Of a stretch of 64,000 nt of DNA, positions 45,266-55,781 are shown piece by piece (the first letter of the stretch is position 1; every line of letters begins with the position of its first letter). Source of the stretch: Proteles cristata cristata (taxonomy: Eukaryota; Chordata; Mammalia; Carnivora; Hyaenidae); the NCBI GenBank assembly GCA_017311185.1, contig JAESUZ010005539.1, forward strand, positions 496,001 to 560,000. Direction: 5' to 3'. A program made the translations under genes and the position numbers. The notes under the pieces were generated by a model, which was given only the letters and a program-made list of their open reading frames with translations, was not told the DNA's origin and searched no databases.

Positions 45266-45684
45266 TTTTAGAAAGTTCCGTCGGGTCACACTTCGATAAA
45301 AAGTTTGAGAGCAGGAGAGTCTCCTCTCCATTGTCTGTAGTTCCTGCCCTGTGGGCGGAACGAGTCACTAAAGAGTAGCCACTTGCCCTTCTGTGAGACA
45401 GACCCACATAAAAGCCCAACTTAGGAGTTTTGTATCTGCCCCCAGGAATGAAGAGGTGTCGAAAATTAAAATACACTTGACATCTGTCGTGAGGAAGTTT
45501 CCCTGATCTAATGAAAGAGACACCGCCCTGTTTGTATTGCTTCATGGGTTTGGCCTGCATATGCATTTTTCTAGAATTTGCCCCATTCGTACATAAGGCC
45601 AGGTGGTGCGTTGAGGCCTGCGGAGCCCCAGGACCCCCTCCTGGTGACATCGGCGCATCAGCACGGCGATAGACGGAAGAGATT
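45266..45684. other. Unannotated DNA
   Basis: The 180-codon minus frame at 45725-45183 spans this and the preceding transposon, so it is not trusted as a gene. Confidence 0.45.
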
Positions 45685-45905
45685 AAAACCTGGGCTCTGG
45701 TTTTAGAGTGCCTGGATCCAAACACGCTCTGGCTTCATGCCCTTTGGCATGTCACCTGCCTCAGTGTCCTCATCCGTATAATGGAGTTGCTAAAGGCACC
45801 CAACTCATGAGGTGAAGATGAAGTGGAATAGCCTAGCTACAGGCATGGAACGCATTCTGACAGGTAGTTAGATACCCAGTAAATACTCGTATTCTTACGC
45901 GTCAG
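45685..45905 (+). repeat. MIR SINE, sense
   Basis: 'gcctggatccaaacacgctctggcttcatgccctttggcatgtcacctgcctcagtgtcctcatccgtataatggagttgctaaaggcacc' and 'ggtagttagatacccagtaaatactcg' follow MIR order. Confidence 0.7.
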
Positions 45906-47394
45906 CAAAGCTGACCTGATATAGACGTTGTCCCCTCCTCCCCACGCCCTTTGTACTAGATTTGTCCCTTTTTGGCTTGGCTCCTGCCCTTCGGTGACCC
46001 GGAAATCACGAAAGGAGTCAGCCCCTCGCCCCAGCCCATTGCCTTCTCTCATAGCAGCTTACAGCAGTAGTTTGGAAGCTGAAAGGCTGTGTGGCCCATT
46101 TTGAGGCACACAGAGAACCAAACTCCATCCTGCCATTAGACGCCCCCTGATTCAAGGTAGAGTTCACATCTGCAGAGTTAACCCCTGAAAGGCCGTGTTA
46201 CCCAGAGAAGCCAGGGTTTCATCAGCTGGAGACTCTGTTCTCTCAGTCCTGAGTCCCTCATCAGCAGACGAGACAGGAGGTGCCACCTCAGAGGGCGGAT
46301 GTCGAGGCTAAATGAAGTCGTGGCGGTAAGGAGCGTGGGGCACATAGAAGTCACAGCCCGGGCACCTCCCGTCTTATTTAGTCCCAGTGCTTGTTCTGTG
46401 TTCAGTCTCATTAGGTGCCAGTGTTTAGACCTTGGGAGATTTCATCTAAAATAAAAGCGTATGTATTCTCTGTAGAATTCCGAACATCTGGCCGTCCGAG
46501 ACCTCCATCCTGGCATGGCAATGAGCTAAGTAGCGTCTTCTCGCTCTTACGGCGGGATTCATTTTTCCTAAACCCGACCCCTTCCTGTCAGCAGTCTCCA
46601 AACCCACTTGCTTGCGCCCCTGCCGTAGAAATAGATAATCGTGTTTAGTGCTTAACCCCAATATGTGTGATTACTATTGAGCTCTATTTGTGAACTACTT
46701 GTAGTAATATGTCGTGTACATCATAAAACATTCGTAAACAATAAAACTATTAAAAGGAGAAGATAAGAACCCGAGGGAGGCGCTCTGCTCTTTTCTCCTT
46801 GCACGCTGGTGGCTGGGCCCGCTTCCTTGGCTTGGGTGGGGTTAGTGGGTAGAGACAGTTCTCGAAGGCCTCCAGGCGGGGTCAGCCAAGGTTGGAGAAG
46901 CCACTACCCACAAGTGAACCCAAAAGGTGAGATCTTGTTTTCGCAGAAGGAACGATGGCTTTGAGCAAGCATGAGCTCTGCGTGTTTGAGAATCATGTAC
47001 CCCCTGCCGGGGGGGGTTCGGGTGGGTAGAAGGAAGGACGGTGAGAGACGATAAAAGTGGGTTGCAGCGGGCACTGGCCATCAGTTGAGTTCCTGCAAGG
47101 CCAAGGGAAGGCATGTTTCTCCCCTGAGAGCTAGGGAAGGATGTTCCTGGGACCTCGGGCCATGTGTGTGGTCGAGGGAGTAGGCAGCCTGGCCCTGGGA
47201 CCTCAGTGAGCTGTCCCCACGTGCTTCCTGCCCAGCTTCCCCACCCCCGGCGCCCATCAGTCTTGAGGCAAGTGATCCGGTGAGCTCCCTGTGCACTAAG
47301 GTGCTCCTGAGCCCCTCTCCCTTCAAGCTTTCCCCCACAAACCTTTCTTGACCACCCACCACAGCTCGACGGCGGCAATGAGCCCTGGGCATCC
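45906..47394. other. Unannotated DNA
   Basis: 46240-46410 faintly resembles a MIR. The 226-codon minus frame (47522-46842) crosses the boundary with the next repeat and shows no domain. A poly-G run lies at about 47010-47017. Confidence 0.4.
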
Positions 47395-47695
47395 AAGGAC
47401 ATGTCCCTGCCTTCCAAAGCCTCCTCTGTGCCAGCCCCCATGCTGAGTGCCAGGGATGTGCAGTGACCAAAACAGGAACTCATAAAGAGGAGACGGACAG
47501 TAAACCAGCAGAAAGATAACAAGATAGTCAGAAGTGCCGGGAAGGGAACCCACTGGGTGCTGGGGACTGATGAGAGCCGGCTTCGATTAGGAGGTCAAGG
47601 ACATGGGTGGGGGGAGCTTTCCAGGAAAAGGAACAGCAGTCACGAAGACCCTGAGGCAGGAAAATGTAGGAGTGAGAGAGGCAGCTAGAGTGCGT
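47395..47695 (+). repeat. Ancient interspersed repeat, same family as at 32430
   Basis: 'ctctgtgccagcccccatgctgagtgccagggatgtgcagtgaccaaaacaggaactcataaagaggagacggacagtaaaccagcagaaagataac', then 'tttccaggaaaaggaacagcagtcacgaagaccctgaggcagg' matches the widespread 'gtgctaggcactggggatacagtgaacaaaacagac ... gcaaaggccctgaggcagg' repeat in order. Family not named. Confidence 0.6.
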
Positions 47696-48924
47696 GTAGA
47701 TTTGGTCCCAAGGGCCCCAAGAAACACCCCAGGGGTTCTGCGCCGGGACAACGTACGGTGATATTCTTGCGCTTTGAGATGATGGCCCTGGCCAGTCTAC
47801 AGTGTCTCTGAGCTAGCCGAGGGGCTGCCCAAAGGTATCGCTTTCTAACAGGGTCTCCTACACCGGGGGCCGAGATCTCAAGAGGGGACAGGTGTCCTGC
47901 AGACTCTCCGAGTGCGTGGGGGGCGCCTCGCCCTGCTGCCTCCCTGCAAACAGCTCCCGCACTGCGGCCCCTCCGCAGCCTCCCACCCAGGAGGGGGAGC
48001 ACTAGACAGAAAAAGCGGGGGTCATGGCATCGCTTGTGACACAATTTTAGTAATAAGCTTCTGGATTCATCACCCACGGAATCGAGGGATGCCAGAAATG
48101 AGATTCCATAGGTCCTATTTAATGGACACCCTGCATTCAGCACAAGGTTTTCCACATTTCAGGAGAGGGTACTTTCGAATGCAACTGTTGTTTTTTTCCT
48201 TGGTTTCTGGTTGTTAGTTTCTTTTTCCCTTACCCTGCTCTAGTTAGGGCTGATTTTACCACTGGGCAAATTGCATACATTTGGATCCATGCCACGCTAA
48301 ATACTGTTTATTTTGGAGATCTGTCAGAGGCAAGTGCATGGAAGATTGGGGGGGGGGGGGATTCTTATTTGAAAAGGCAATTCTCATCCAAACAGATTGA
48401 GCCGGAGAGGAGAGAGCGGATCAGGACGTGCTGAAGTGGTAATGCCATTTATCCAGTGTGCCTTTGTTACTTTGTGATTAAATGGTATTTTTAATTAAGT
48501 CTCATTGAGAGCCGTAGGTACCCCAGTGGTGAAATCAATTTGACAACCATAAAGGGGAGGAAAGGCCCAGGAGTGTTGTAACGGTGGCGATGGTCGCTGC
48601 CGGAAAGCCGGGCAGCTTTAGAGGCCGGGGTGGGGAAGGGGAAAAGCACTAGTAATGACTTCCTGCAGGACAGGGCCACCTGCGGCTGGGTCCCGGAGGC
48701 TGAGGCCGGCTTCGGAGGCTGTCGGGGAAATGATACCCCCACCCCCACCCCGTCGGCACAGGACAGTCCCAACCCTTATGCTCTCCGTACCATTTGGAGG
48801 CAAGATGTCCTCCCAGATAATGAGCCCAGCCCCTCCTCCCATGATTGAAAACTGGTCCCCTCTGCGCCCCTGATCTATTCATCCCACTACCATTGATCAG
48901 CTACCCTTGTGATTCCTGGGTGCC
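47696..48924. other. Unannotated DNA
   Basis: A run of twelve or more G lies at 48349-48360. Overlapping frames on both strands at 48490-48890 lack domains. 48440-48530 contains 'gtgattaaatggtatttttaattaagtc', a possible small conserved element. Confidence 0.4.
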
Positions 48925-49115
48925 CATAGAGGCTTCTGGCTGCAGACCACCCCACTCAGTTTGAATCCTGGTGCTGGGTGTGACTTAAGGCTACCTTCCG
49001 TTCAAACCTCTGTTTCCCTGTCCACAAAATGGGAATAACAATAGCGTATCTCCCACCTGAGGTCGTTGGGATGTTGGAGGAGTGGCATCGAAAAGGCTCT
49101 CCGTCTGCATGTCTT
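48925..49115 (+). repeat. MIR SINE, sense
   Basis: 'cactcagtttgaatcctggtgctgggtgtgacttaaggc', 'aaacctctgtttccctgtccacaaaatgggaataacaatagcgtatctcccacctgaggtcgttgggatg' match MIR order. Confidence 0.8.
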
Positions 49116-49154
49116 CAGTGAAGTGTGAGCTACAAGGTTATTCTCCCAGTTTCC

Positions 49155-49495
49155 TCTGATAACAGTTGTTGCTTTGTGATGTGGGCAAATCACTCAACCT
49201 CTGTGTCCCAGTCGTTTCTTTTTTTTTTTAATTTATTTTTTTTAATGTTTTATTTATTTCTGAGAGAGAGAGCATGAGCAGGAGAGGGTCAGAGAGAGAG
49301 GGAGACCCAGAATCTGAAGCAGCCTCCAGGCTCTGAGCTGTCAGCACAGAGCCCGACGCAGGGCTCAAACCCACAAACCATGAGATCATGACCTGAGCCA
49401 AAGTCGGACGCTTAACCGACTGAGCCACCCGGGCACCCCACCCAGTCGTTGTTTCTGTAACAGGGATGACAGTAACGTCCAGCTCACTGGACCTT
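49155..49495 (+). repeat. MIR fragment, sense, split by a felid SINE
   Basis: 'gatgtgggcaaatcactcaacctctgtgtcccagtcg' before and 'tgtttctgtaacagggatgacagtaacgtccagctcac' after the SINE are consecutive MIR core segments. It is the second MIR within 300 bases. Confidence 0.6.
49217..49440 (-). mobile_element. Felid tRNA-Lys SINE, antisense
   Basis: Tail 'aatgttttatttatttctgag', short GA tract, 'gaatctgaagcagcctccaggctctgagctgtcagcac', head 'cgactgagccacccgggcacccc'. Tail and body marks are mixed between subfamilies A and B. 10-bp TSD CCCAGTCGTT at 49207-49216 and 49441-49450. Confidence 0.96.
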
Positions 49496-49605
49496 TCCAT
49501 CACCACGGCCGTGTGTGTTAAGTGATTCACGTCATGTCTCGTACCTTGTGCCGGAATTATCCGTTACCATTTATATTCTCCCCTTTGTGCCTCACAGCTC
49601 CTGGC

Positions 49606-49632
49606 TTGTGTGTGTGTTTGTTTGTTTGTTTC
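49606..49632. repeat. (TG)n(TTTG)n microsatellite
   Basis: Short TG run followed by three to four GTTT units. Confidence 0.85.
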
Positions 49633-51274
49633 TAGGCAGATGGCATGGAACTTTTTATAAATGAGATGCTATGAAAAATGACTCTTCGGTACTCTCATTT
49701 CTCCACCAGGATGAGGTCACCCGCTGCCATTTGAGGTTTGCTTTAAAAAAATTCTTGCCATCACCTTCTAATGGATGATCTGTGTACAACAATTGTTTAT
49801 TGACTCTGAATGTCTGAACAGCAGGGTCAGTCTATTTCGAGGGGAGGGGAGCATTAATTAACTTCCAGCATTAGATTCAGTGATTCTTTTCCAATGATGC
49901 AGTGCATGACTTGGCCCGCGTTTACTTTTCATCAGTCGTGAAAGAATCGAGGTAAAGTAGTTGCTCTGCACACGTGTGTCAAGCTAAATGGATCACAGCG
50001 GCTAGAGATCTGTTTGCCTGTCTGCACTTGCCTTTAGACAAAATTCATCAATTTTACAAAAGCCACTCGCTAAACATGGCCCCAATACAAATGAAGTGCT
50101 TCGAGAGCCAAGGTTTCCCTGTTGCTTTTTAATCTGGTAAGTGCGGTAGCTTCCTGCTGAGAGATGGGAAATGCTGGCCTAGGACAGCTCTGTGCCTGCC
50201 GTGGTTGGGGATGCAAAGGTCAAGGCCGTTCTACCGGAAATTTAGGAAAAGCCGAGTTGTTCTGGATCCTGTGCTTGAGGACGATTCTGACCTGCTCCCT
50301 TAGTGATTGTCCGCGGGAAGCCCCTTTCACAGACTTGCTAGGTATCAATGATTAAATAAAGGCCACCGATTAGCATGCCCTGAGTGGGGCCGCTTTCAAA
50401 GGCTTCCTGCTTGCCCTTCCCAGCTTCCGGGGCAGGGAGAGGGTCTGCGAGCTGAACAAGACCCCCCAGGAGAAGGTCCTCACCGCTGCCGGGCCTGCCC
50501 CAATGGAGAAGGCAGTGGAAACGCTTCTAAACGCTGAAGCCCTATGCAGATGCAAGGAAGCAAGATTATGAGTATTTATTTGGTGAGACCCGTTGGATTT
50601 TGATGGGCAACGGCAAGATTGGCGTATAGGATTTTCCTTACTTCCCATCAGGGGAGGCAAAGTGTGAGGCAGGAGCTGCCTATGGCTCCCAGGCGAGGCC
50701 CCAACAGGCAACCGGAACACAGGGGAATGTAAACACCTTCTGCCCAAGCGTAGGGCCAGGGCCCCTTTGGAAAGTTTTCCGGACCCCTGCGCACCCTGGG
50801 GAAATGCCCACAGCTGCGGAGAGGTATGTGCCCCCCTGGGGCCCACACCCGGACAGCGGTGTGTGCATTCTTCCCTTGGTTTCTTTGCAAAACCGTCGCC
50901 ACTGGCCGGAAACCCTGCTCATCCTTCCAAAGGGGGGGGATCCCGTCTGTCACGCTGGAGCTCTCACAGTCAACCGAGCAGCCCCAGGGCCCCGGAAGGG
51001 CCGAGTCCATTCCTCAGCGCAGCTAAAGAAGGCTACCGCTCGTAACTCATCCAACAGAGTAAAACTGGACCTCTGCTCACCTTCCTGCCCCCATCCCCCA
51101 ACGCTTCAGACAAAGATTTCCAGTTGATTATGCCTTGATTAGAGGCGGGAAAACGGAGGCCAGGTATATAGGATTCCCACTGTCCTTCCCTCCTCTGCTC
51201 CCGACCAGGGTCAGGCGGAGCGGCCCCTCGGTGAACATGTGAACAATCAAGTCCTGTTTACCATGGACGTTTAG
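49633..51274. other. Unannotated DNA
   Basis: 49740-50130 is repeat-free, moderately AT-rich and could be conserved. 50370-51060 is GC-richer with several overlapping frames on both strands and no domain. No exon supported. Confidence 0.38.
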
Positions 51275-51424
51275 GCTTTTTTTTTTTTCTCCTCCAAATC
51301 AAAACAGAGTTTTCATAGGCAGCGTATTTCATACATGCCTCTTGATCAATGGAATGATCTGTCAGAAGCCATTAAAGCCCCCATTAGCTTGAATGCATTC
51401 AAAGCTAAACTATTGGATCACTGA
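51275..51424 (+). mobile_element. Isolated C-terminal remnant of a CR1/L2-type LINE reverse transcriptase, probably exapted
   Basis: The plus frame ending at the TGA at 51422-51424 is open back to a TAG at 51272-51274. Its last 28 residues (51341-51421) contain W-N-D-L, then A-I-K-A, then S-L-N-A-F-K-A-K-L. This is the layout of the extreme C-terminus of CR1/L2/Jockey-type LINE reverse transcriptases (WN-x-L ... A-x-S-x-x-x-FK-x-x-L, then stop). The N-terminal part of the frame is partly a T-run and not meaningful. No other LINE body is visible upstream. The flanks (to about 51530) look unique and moderately AT-rich. Retention of such a readable tail in an isolated, very old element suggests DNA-level conservation; coding use is unlikely. 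No start, promoter or splice evidence. Confidence 0.55.
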
Positions 51425-52674
51425 AGGGCCGCGGCGATTGTTTTTAATATACTGTACATTGATTTCTCCCTGTGAGCAGTAACATAAGTTTGAAACTAAC
51501 TGTGTATGACTAAGGCTTCATTCGCTGTCTCCAGTCCCCTGTGAGGAGCATGGTTTCACTTCGACCAGAAATGTCTGTGTATAGTTTTTAAAGAAATGCA
51601 GGCCCTGTTAGATTTCCCAAGGTTTCGGCTGGGTAGGGTTGGGGTTTTTTGTATGTGTTTTTTTTTCCTGAGCTTTCTCCCATTTCTTTGTGCCCATTAA
51701 GTGAGTTGTGCGTGCAGAATGAGAGCGGCATCCCTGCCAAGGACCTCAAGTGAAGGGCGGTGGGGGAAATTTTTCTGAAAGCATGAAGCCCGAGCTGAGG
51801 CCAAAGTCGAAGTGAATTTGACAGCCACGGGCCAGCGAAACGCTGCCCACGCAAAACAGCAGAAGTGTGGCTGTGTCAGGGGCCCCTGCGCTGCGGCACA
51901 ACGAGAGGAGGGTGTAGGGCTGAGGGTGGAAGAGGTAGGCGGGGAGGCTGGCCAAGGCCCCAGGCCTGCCTTTGGCCACCATATTGCCAACACTTGGTAG
52001 CGTTGGCTCCTTTTCTCAGCCTTAGCCGAAATGGATTCTTCTAACGCTCATTGATCCCTTCCTAAACACCACTCTGTGCTGGGATCACCAGGTCCCTGTC
52101 TTCAAAGCCCTGTTCCTAATGAGCGTTCCTGGTCTCAGCCCCCTTGCTCATTTTAACACAGAGCCTGAGAATAAGGTAGCAGTTTGGCCATGGAAGCAAG
52201 AGTTACCACATTTGCAAAGGCCTGTCTCCCAAAGAGAAATTTTTGCACATCACACCCATCTTACAGTTAAAGCCCAGATGGGAGAAATTGAGTTACTGAA
52301 GGTGAATTATAGGACTTGGATTGCAAGTGCCTGGCGTGTATTAAGACACAGGAAGACTATGGGCATTCTTGGATCCACCTCTCAAATACACTTAAAGTCT
52401 GTTGAAGAAGAAGATGGTTCAAGATGGCTCACAGGAACAAGGACAGGCTACCCCTCCAAATCCAGCCCAGAGAAGAATTCTGTTAGTCTAGAAAATAGCT
52501 TGGGTGCCATTAATTCTTTTTCCCTTGGGCCACAAAGGTCCACAAAATTTGGGGGGGGGGTTAAGTCCCCAAGCAGGCCATTGGAATTTATGGTGCAGGA
52601 TATTAAAATCAGGCCGATATTCTTCACCCCAAACACACGGGTCAGGCAAAAGTCACAATAGTAAAATCTAGAGC
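51425..52674. other. Unannotated DNA
   Basis: 51425-51530 continues the conserved-looking flank of the LINE remnant. 51880-52000 is GC-rich. A poly-G run lies at 52551-52560. The 180-codon frame 52119-52661 has no recognisable domain and is not accepted as a gene. Confidence 0.4.
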
Positions 52675-52918
52675 AGGAGTCAGCAAAGTACAGCCTATGG
52701 CCAAATCCGGCCCATCACTTGTTTTTATAAAATAAAGTTGCATGGTTCGCGGCCATACTTCTGCTTCTGTATCGTCTATGGGTGCTTTCGCGCTCCCGTG
52801 GCAGACAGGAGTGGCCACCACTCATGCCAAGACCCCTCTTTGTTCAGGTTTTTCCCAACGTGGGTGGGGGGAGGGCTCGTCTATGTTCTCTAACTTCTAG
52901 TAAAGGGTCGGTAGAACA
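52675..52918 (+). mobile_element. Ancient DNA-transposon-like repeat
   Basis: 'ggagtcagcaaagtacagcctatggccaaatccggcccatcacttgtttttataaaataaagttgcatgg', 'gtatcgtctatgggtgctttcgcgct' and a terminal 'aaagggtcggtagaacac' follow the common mammalian 'gtcagcaaactacggcc ... ctatggctgctttcgcgct' element. Family not named. Confidence 0.65.
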
Positions 52919-53055
52919 CGGCTGCTGCTTCTGTGGTTAACTTGTACCCAGGACCCTCTGGCTCTTAGAGTTTCTGTTAAGGAATTCCAAAGCGCTCCTT
53001 TACGTTCGGTTCAGGCGGTGTAGCTATAACGAAGTTGCAAAGTGTCCGTTCATTT
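52919..53055. other. Unassigned interval
   Basis: Nothing recognised; ends at a SINE TSD. Confidence 0.4.
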
Positions 53056-53066
53056 TCTCTGCATCC

Positions 53067-53289
53067 TTTTTCTTTTTTTTTAGTGTTTTATTTATTTCTA
53101 GGAGAGAGAGAATGAGACAGCGTGAGCAGGGGAGGGTCAGAGAGAGAGGGAGTCACAGACTGAAACAGGCTCCAGGCTCTGAGCCGGCAGTCAGCACAGA
53201 GCCCGACGCGGGGCCCAAACCCACGAACCGCGAGACCATGACCTAAGGGGAAGTCAGACGCTTGACCAACTAAGCCACCCAGGCTCCCC
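53067..53289 (-). mobile_element. Felid tRNA-Lys SINE, antisense, subfamily A
   Basis: 'gtgttttatttatttctaggag', 'gagccggcagtcagcac', 'gacctaaggggaagtcag', head 'accaactaagccacccaggctccc'. 11-bp TSD TCTCTGCATCC at 53056-53066 and 53290-53300. Confidence 0.96.
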
Positions 53290-53300
53290 TCTCTGCATCC

Positions 53301-53764
53301 CTTGATGTGTTGCTCAGTTCATTTTGCCTCCTGAAAGCCTCTGCACTGTGCGTGTGCTGTCCGGGCTCGCCAAGCGTGCCTCGGGTCTTCATGTCTACAC
53401 TGCCTCTCTCCCCACCTGAATACCTTGAGTCGCTTATAAGTCATTCTGTGTGGATCATTTTTGCTTGTCCCGTCACCAGCCAGTTTACAAATATAACTTT
53501 ACCTGTCAGATTTGGCTTCCATATTGGACTATCAAATAGTAGAGGGCACAGAACTCATAGCATCCAATCTTTGCTTCCATTTTAGTACATCCTGTAAAAC
53601 CCAGACTGATGCTTCCTACCCCCAAATCAGTTAATATTTATTAGCTATCCATCCAGCGAACTTTTCGCTGACACGTAAGAGGGACTCGAGAAGTATTTGG
53701 TGGCTGGTTGTTAGAGCAAAATTAATCCAATGACACATCAGGTCTCTACTAGGATGTTCCGGCA
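53301..53764. other. Unannotated DNA
   Basis: No gene or clear repeat. 53390-53480 may be part of a decayed L2-like element. Confidence 0.35.
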
Positions 53765-53885
53765 CCAGCTTACAAGGCTTCTCGAAATCTGCCCCTAATT
53801 TCTCTCTCCTACTTCACCTCCTAAAACTTGCTTCTCTTCTTTGTTCATCTTCTTTGTACAACATCCTGAATCCTTTTGGGTACTG
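53765..53885 (+). repeat. L2-like fragment, sense (low certainty)
   Basis: 'cagcttacaaggcttctcgaaatctgcccctaatttctctctcctacttcacctcc' resembles the old-repeat motif 'tacaaggccctccatgatctggcccctgcctacctctc', also expected upstream of the segment at 57680. Confidence 0.45.
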
Positions 53886-54594
53886 GTGATGTATGCTAGG
53901 TGCTCTGGCCATGAGCGCAGTGGAACTTAGCGGCAGGCGAGAAGATGGGGCTGAGAATGGGTTGGGCCAGGGAGAAGTTGACCAACACAGTTAGTGTGCC
54001 CAAGAGACATTTGATCAAGGAGGCGCTGACATGGTAGCCAAGGCATCTGAGCTGGTGCCTGGGGCTTGTCGGTAGCGGTCGACAAGAGGCCTCCGTTCTG
54101 TCTGGGATTCAACGGCAGCAGAGAAGCAGCGCAAGAAAGGAGCAGACAGGCCTTCTCCAAGCAGCAGGGCCCTCAGTGGAGGGATCACCACAGCTCCAGA
54201 GCACAAAATCACAAACAACAAAACGGCCTTGGCCAGTGGAGGCTGGGGGAGGGCTGGAAGACCTCTGCGGGCATGGACTTGGGCACTGGCCTTGGGTCGG
54301 CAAGACAACGTCAGATCCCACTGCCTGGGATCACAGGTCTATGAAGACCCAGCCGTCACATCGCAAACATTTAAGTCATTTATGTGCGCGCAGCAAACAC
54401 ACACACAAACATAAGGACCCAACAGCCTACTGATTCCACCCCCAAATCACACACAGTGAGTACACAGCCTGGAGTGTGGGGAGACGGGACCAGACTCTCT
54501 GTTCCCTCGTTCCAGAAGTTACCACATGGCTTGCGTCACAAGCCAGCTGTTACATCTGGTGCTCAACACTAAAACTACAGTGTGTCTTAGCAGT
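53886..54594. other. Unannotated DNA
   Basis: Many overlapping frames on both strands with no domain. A short ACACAC run lies at 54398-54408. Confidence 0.4.
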
Positions 54595-54733
54595 GGAGGA
54601 AAAGCTGTGCAAAGAGGACATACAAGTGGCAAAGAAGCCCATGAAAAGATGGCCAGTATCACCTGCCACTAGAGAAAGACAGGATGAGACCAGAAGAGGT
54701 AGCCCTACATGTCTATGACATGGCTGTCATTTT

Positions 54734-54936
54734 TTAATGTTTATTCATTTTGATAAAGAGAGAGATCTGGGGGTGGGGAGGATGACACAGGGCAGAGACA
54801 GAGGGAGACAGAGGATCCAAAGTAGGCTCCATGCTGACAGCACAGAGCCCGACTCGGGCTCGAACCCACGTACCAGGAGATCATGACCTGAGCTGAGGTT
54901 GGACGCTTAACCAACTGAGCCACCCAGGCGCCCCAG
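54734..54936 (-). mobile_element. Felid tRNA-Lys SINE, antisense
   Basis: Tail 'aatgtttattcattttgat', body 'ggctccatgctgacagcacagagcccgactcgggctcgaacc', head 'ccaactgagccacccaggcgcccc'. 13-bp TSD TGGCTGTCATTTT at 54721-54733 and 54937-54949. It splits the L1. Confidence 0.96.
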
Positions 54937-55561
54937 TGGCTGTCATTTTCAAAGTAGTGGTAACACCTCCTGCTGGCAAGGATGTGGAGGAGCCAGTGTC
55001 CCTTATCGATTGCTGGTGGGAATATAAAAAGGTACAGCCGCTCTGAAAAATACTTGGGCAATTTCTCGTAAAACTAAACATATGATTAGCCCATGACCCA
55101 GCAATTGCACTCTTGACCATCTGTCCCCGAGAAAGGAAATCTCTGTTCACACAAAATCTATACACACATTTATAGGAGCTTTATTCATAATGGCCCTCAA
55201 ATGAAAACAGCCTTGGGTGAGTGAATAAACATCAGTTCATCCGTGCCATGGAATACTACTAGGCAGTGAAAAAGCAACAGGCTGTCGATACACACAGCAA
55301 TGTGGATGGATCTCAGGGGATTTATACTGAGCAAAAAAGTCCAGTCTCATTTATATGCTGGAAATGTGTAAAAAATAAATAATCCACTTGATTATATAGC
55401 CTTCCTGAGCTAACTGGAGTATTGCGCTGGAGAGCAGGTAGGTGGGGGCCAGAAGTGAGGGATGGAAATAAGTGATTTCTCAGCAGCAGCGTGAGGGAGC
55501 CTCGTGGTATCATGATGAGGGTCGCATGAACCCACACATATGATACCACTGTAGAGAACTG

Positions 55562-55564
<3 letters not shown>

Positions 55565-55594
<30 letters not shown>
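55565..55594. repeat. (CA)n microsatellite
   Basis: About thirteen CA units after a short TATA step, inside the L1 3' region. Confidence 0.95.
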
Positions 55595-55781
55595 CTGCGA
55601 ATTTGGAATCCGCTCAATGGATTGAGCACTGTCCGTTTCTTGGTTTTGATGTCGTGGATCAGTTCTACAAGATGTGGCAATCTGGGAAAACTGGCTGGTG
55701 CTCCCTGTACGTGTTTTTTGTTTTGTTTTGTTTTTGCAACTTCTTGTGAATCTATAATTATAACAAAATAAAAAGTTAAAC

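Larger units (their letters stand above)
54595..55781 (+). mobile_element. LINE-1 (L1M class) 3' fragment, sense, interrupted by SINE
   Basis: 'aaagaggacatacaagtggcaaagaagcccatgaaaagatggcc' (54611), then after the SINE 'ggtgggaatataaaaaggtacagccgctctgaaaaat' (55014), 'gacccagcaattgcactcttgacc' (55097), 'ataatggccctcaaatgaaaaca' (55187), 'ccatggaatactactaggcagtg' (55246) and a 3' terminus 'gaatctataattataacaaaataaaaag' are sense L1 landmarks in order. No frame survives. Confidence 0.92.

Noticed and set aside
45183..45725. 180-codon minus-strand open frame
   Set aside because: Its 3' part is an ancient DNA-transposon-like repeat and no known domain is visible.
46842..47522. 226-codon minus-strand open frame as a gene
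   Set aside because: The start lies in an ancient repeat, composition is GC-rich (long frames are expected by chance), and no domain is visible.
52119..52661. 180-codon plus-strand open frame
   Set aside because: No recognisable domain, crosses a poly-G run, no exon-like flanks.
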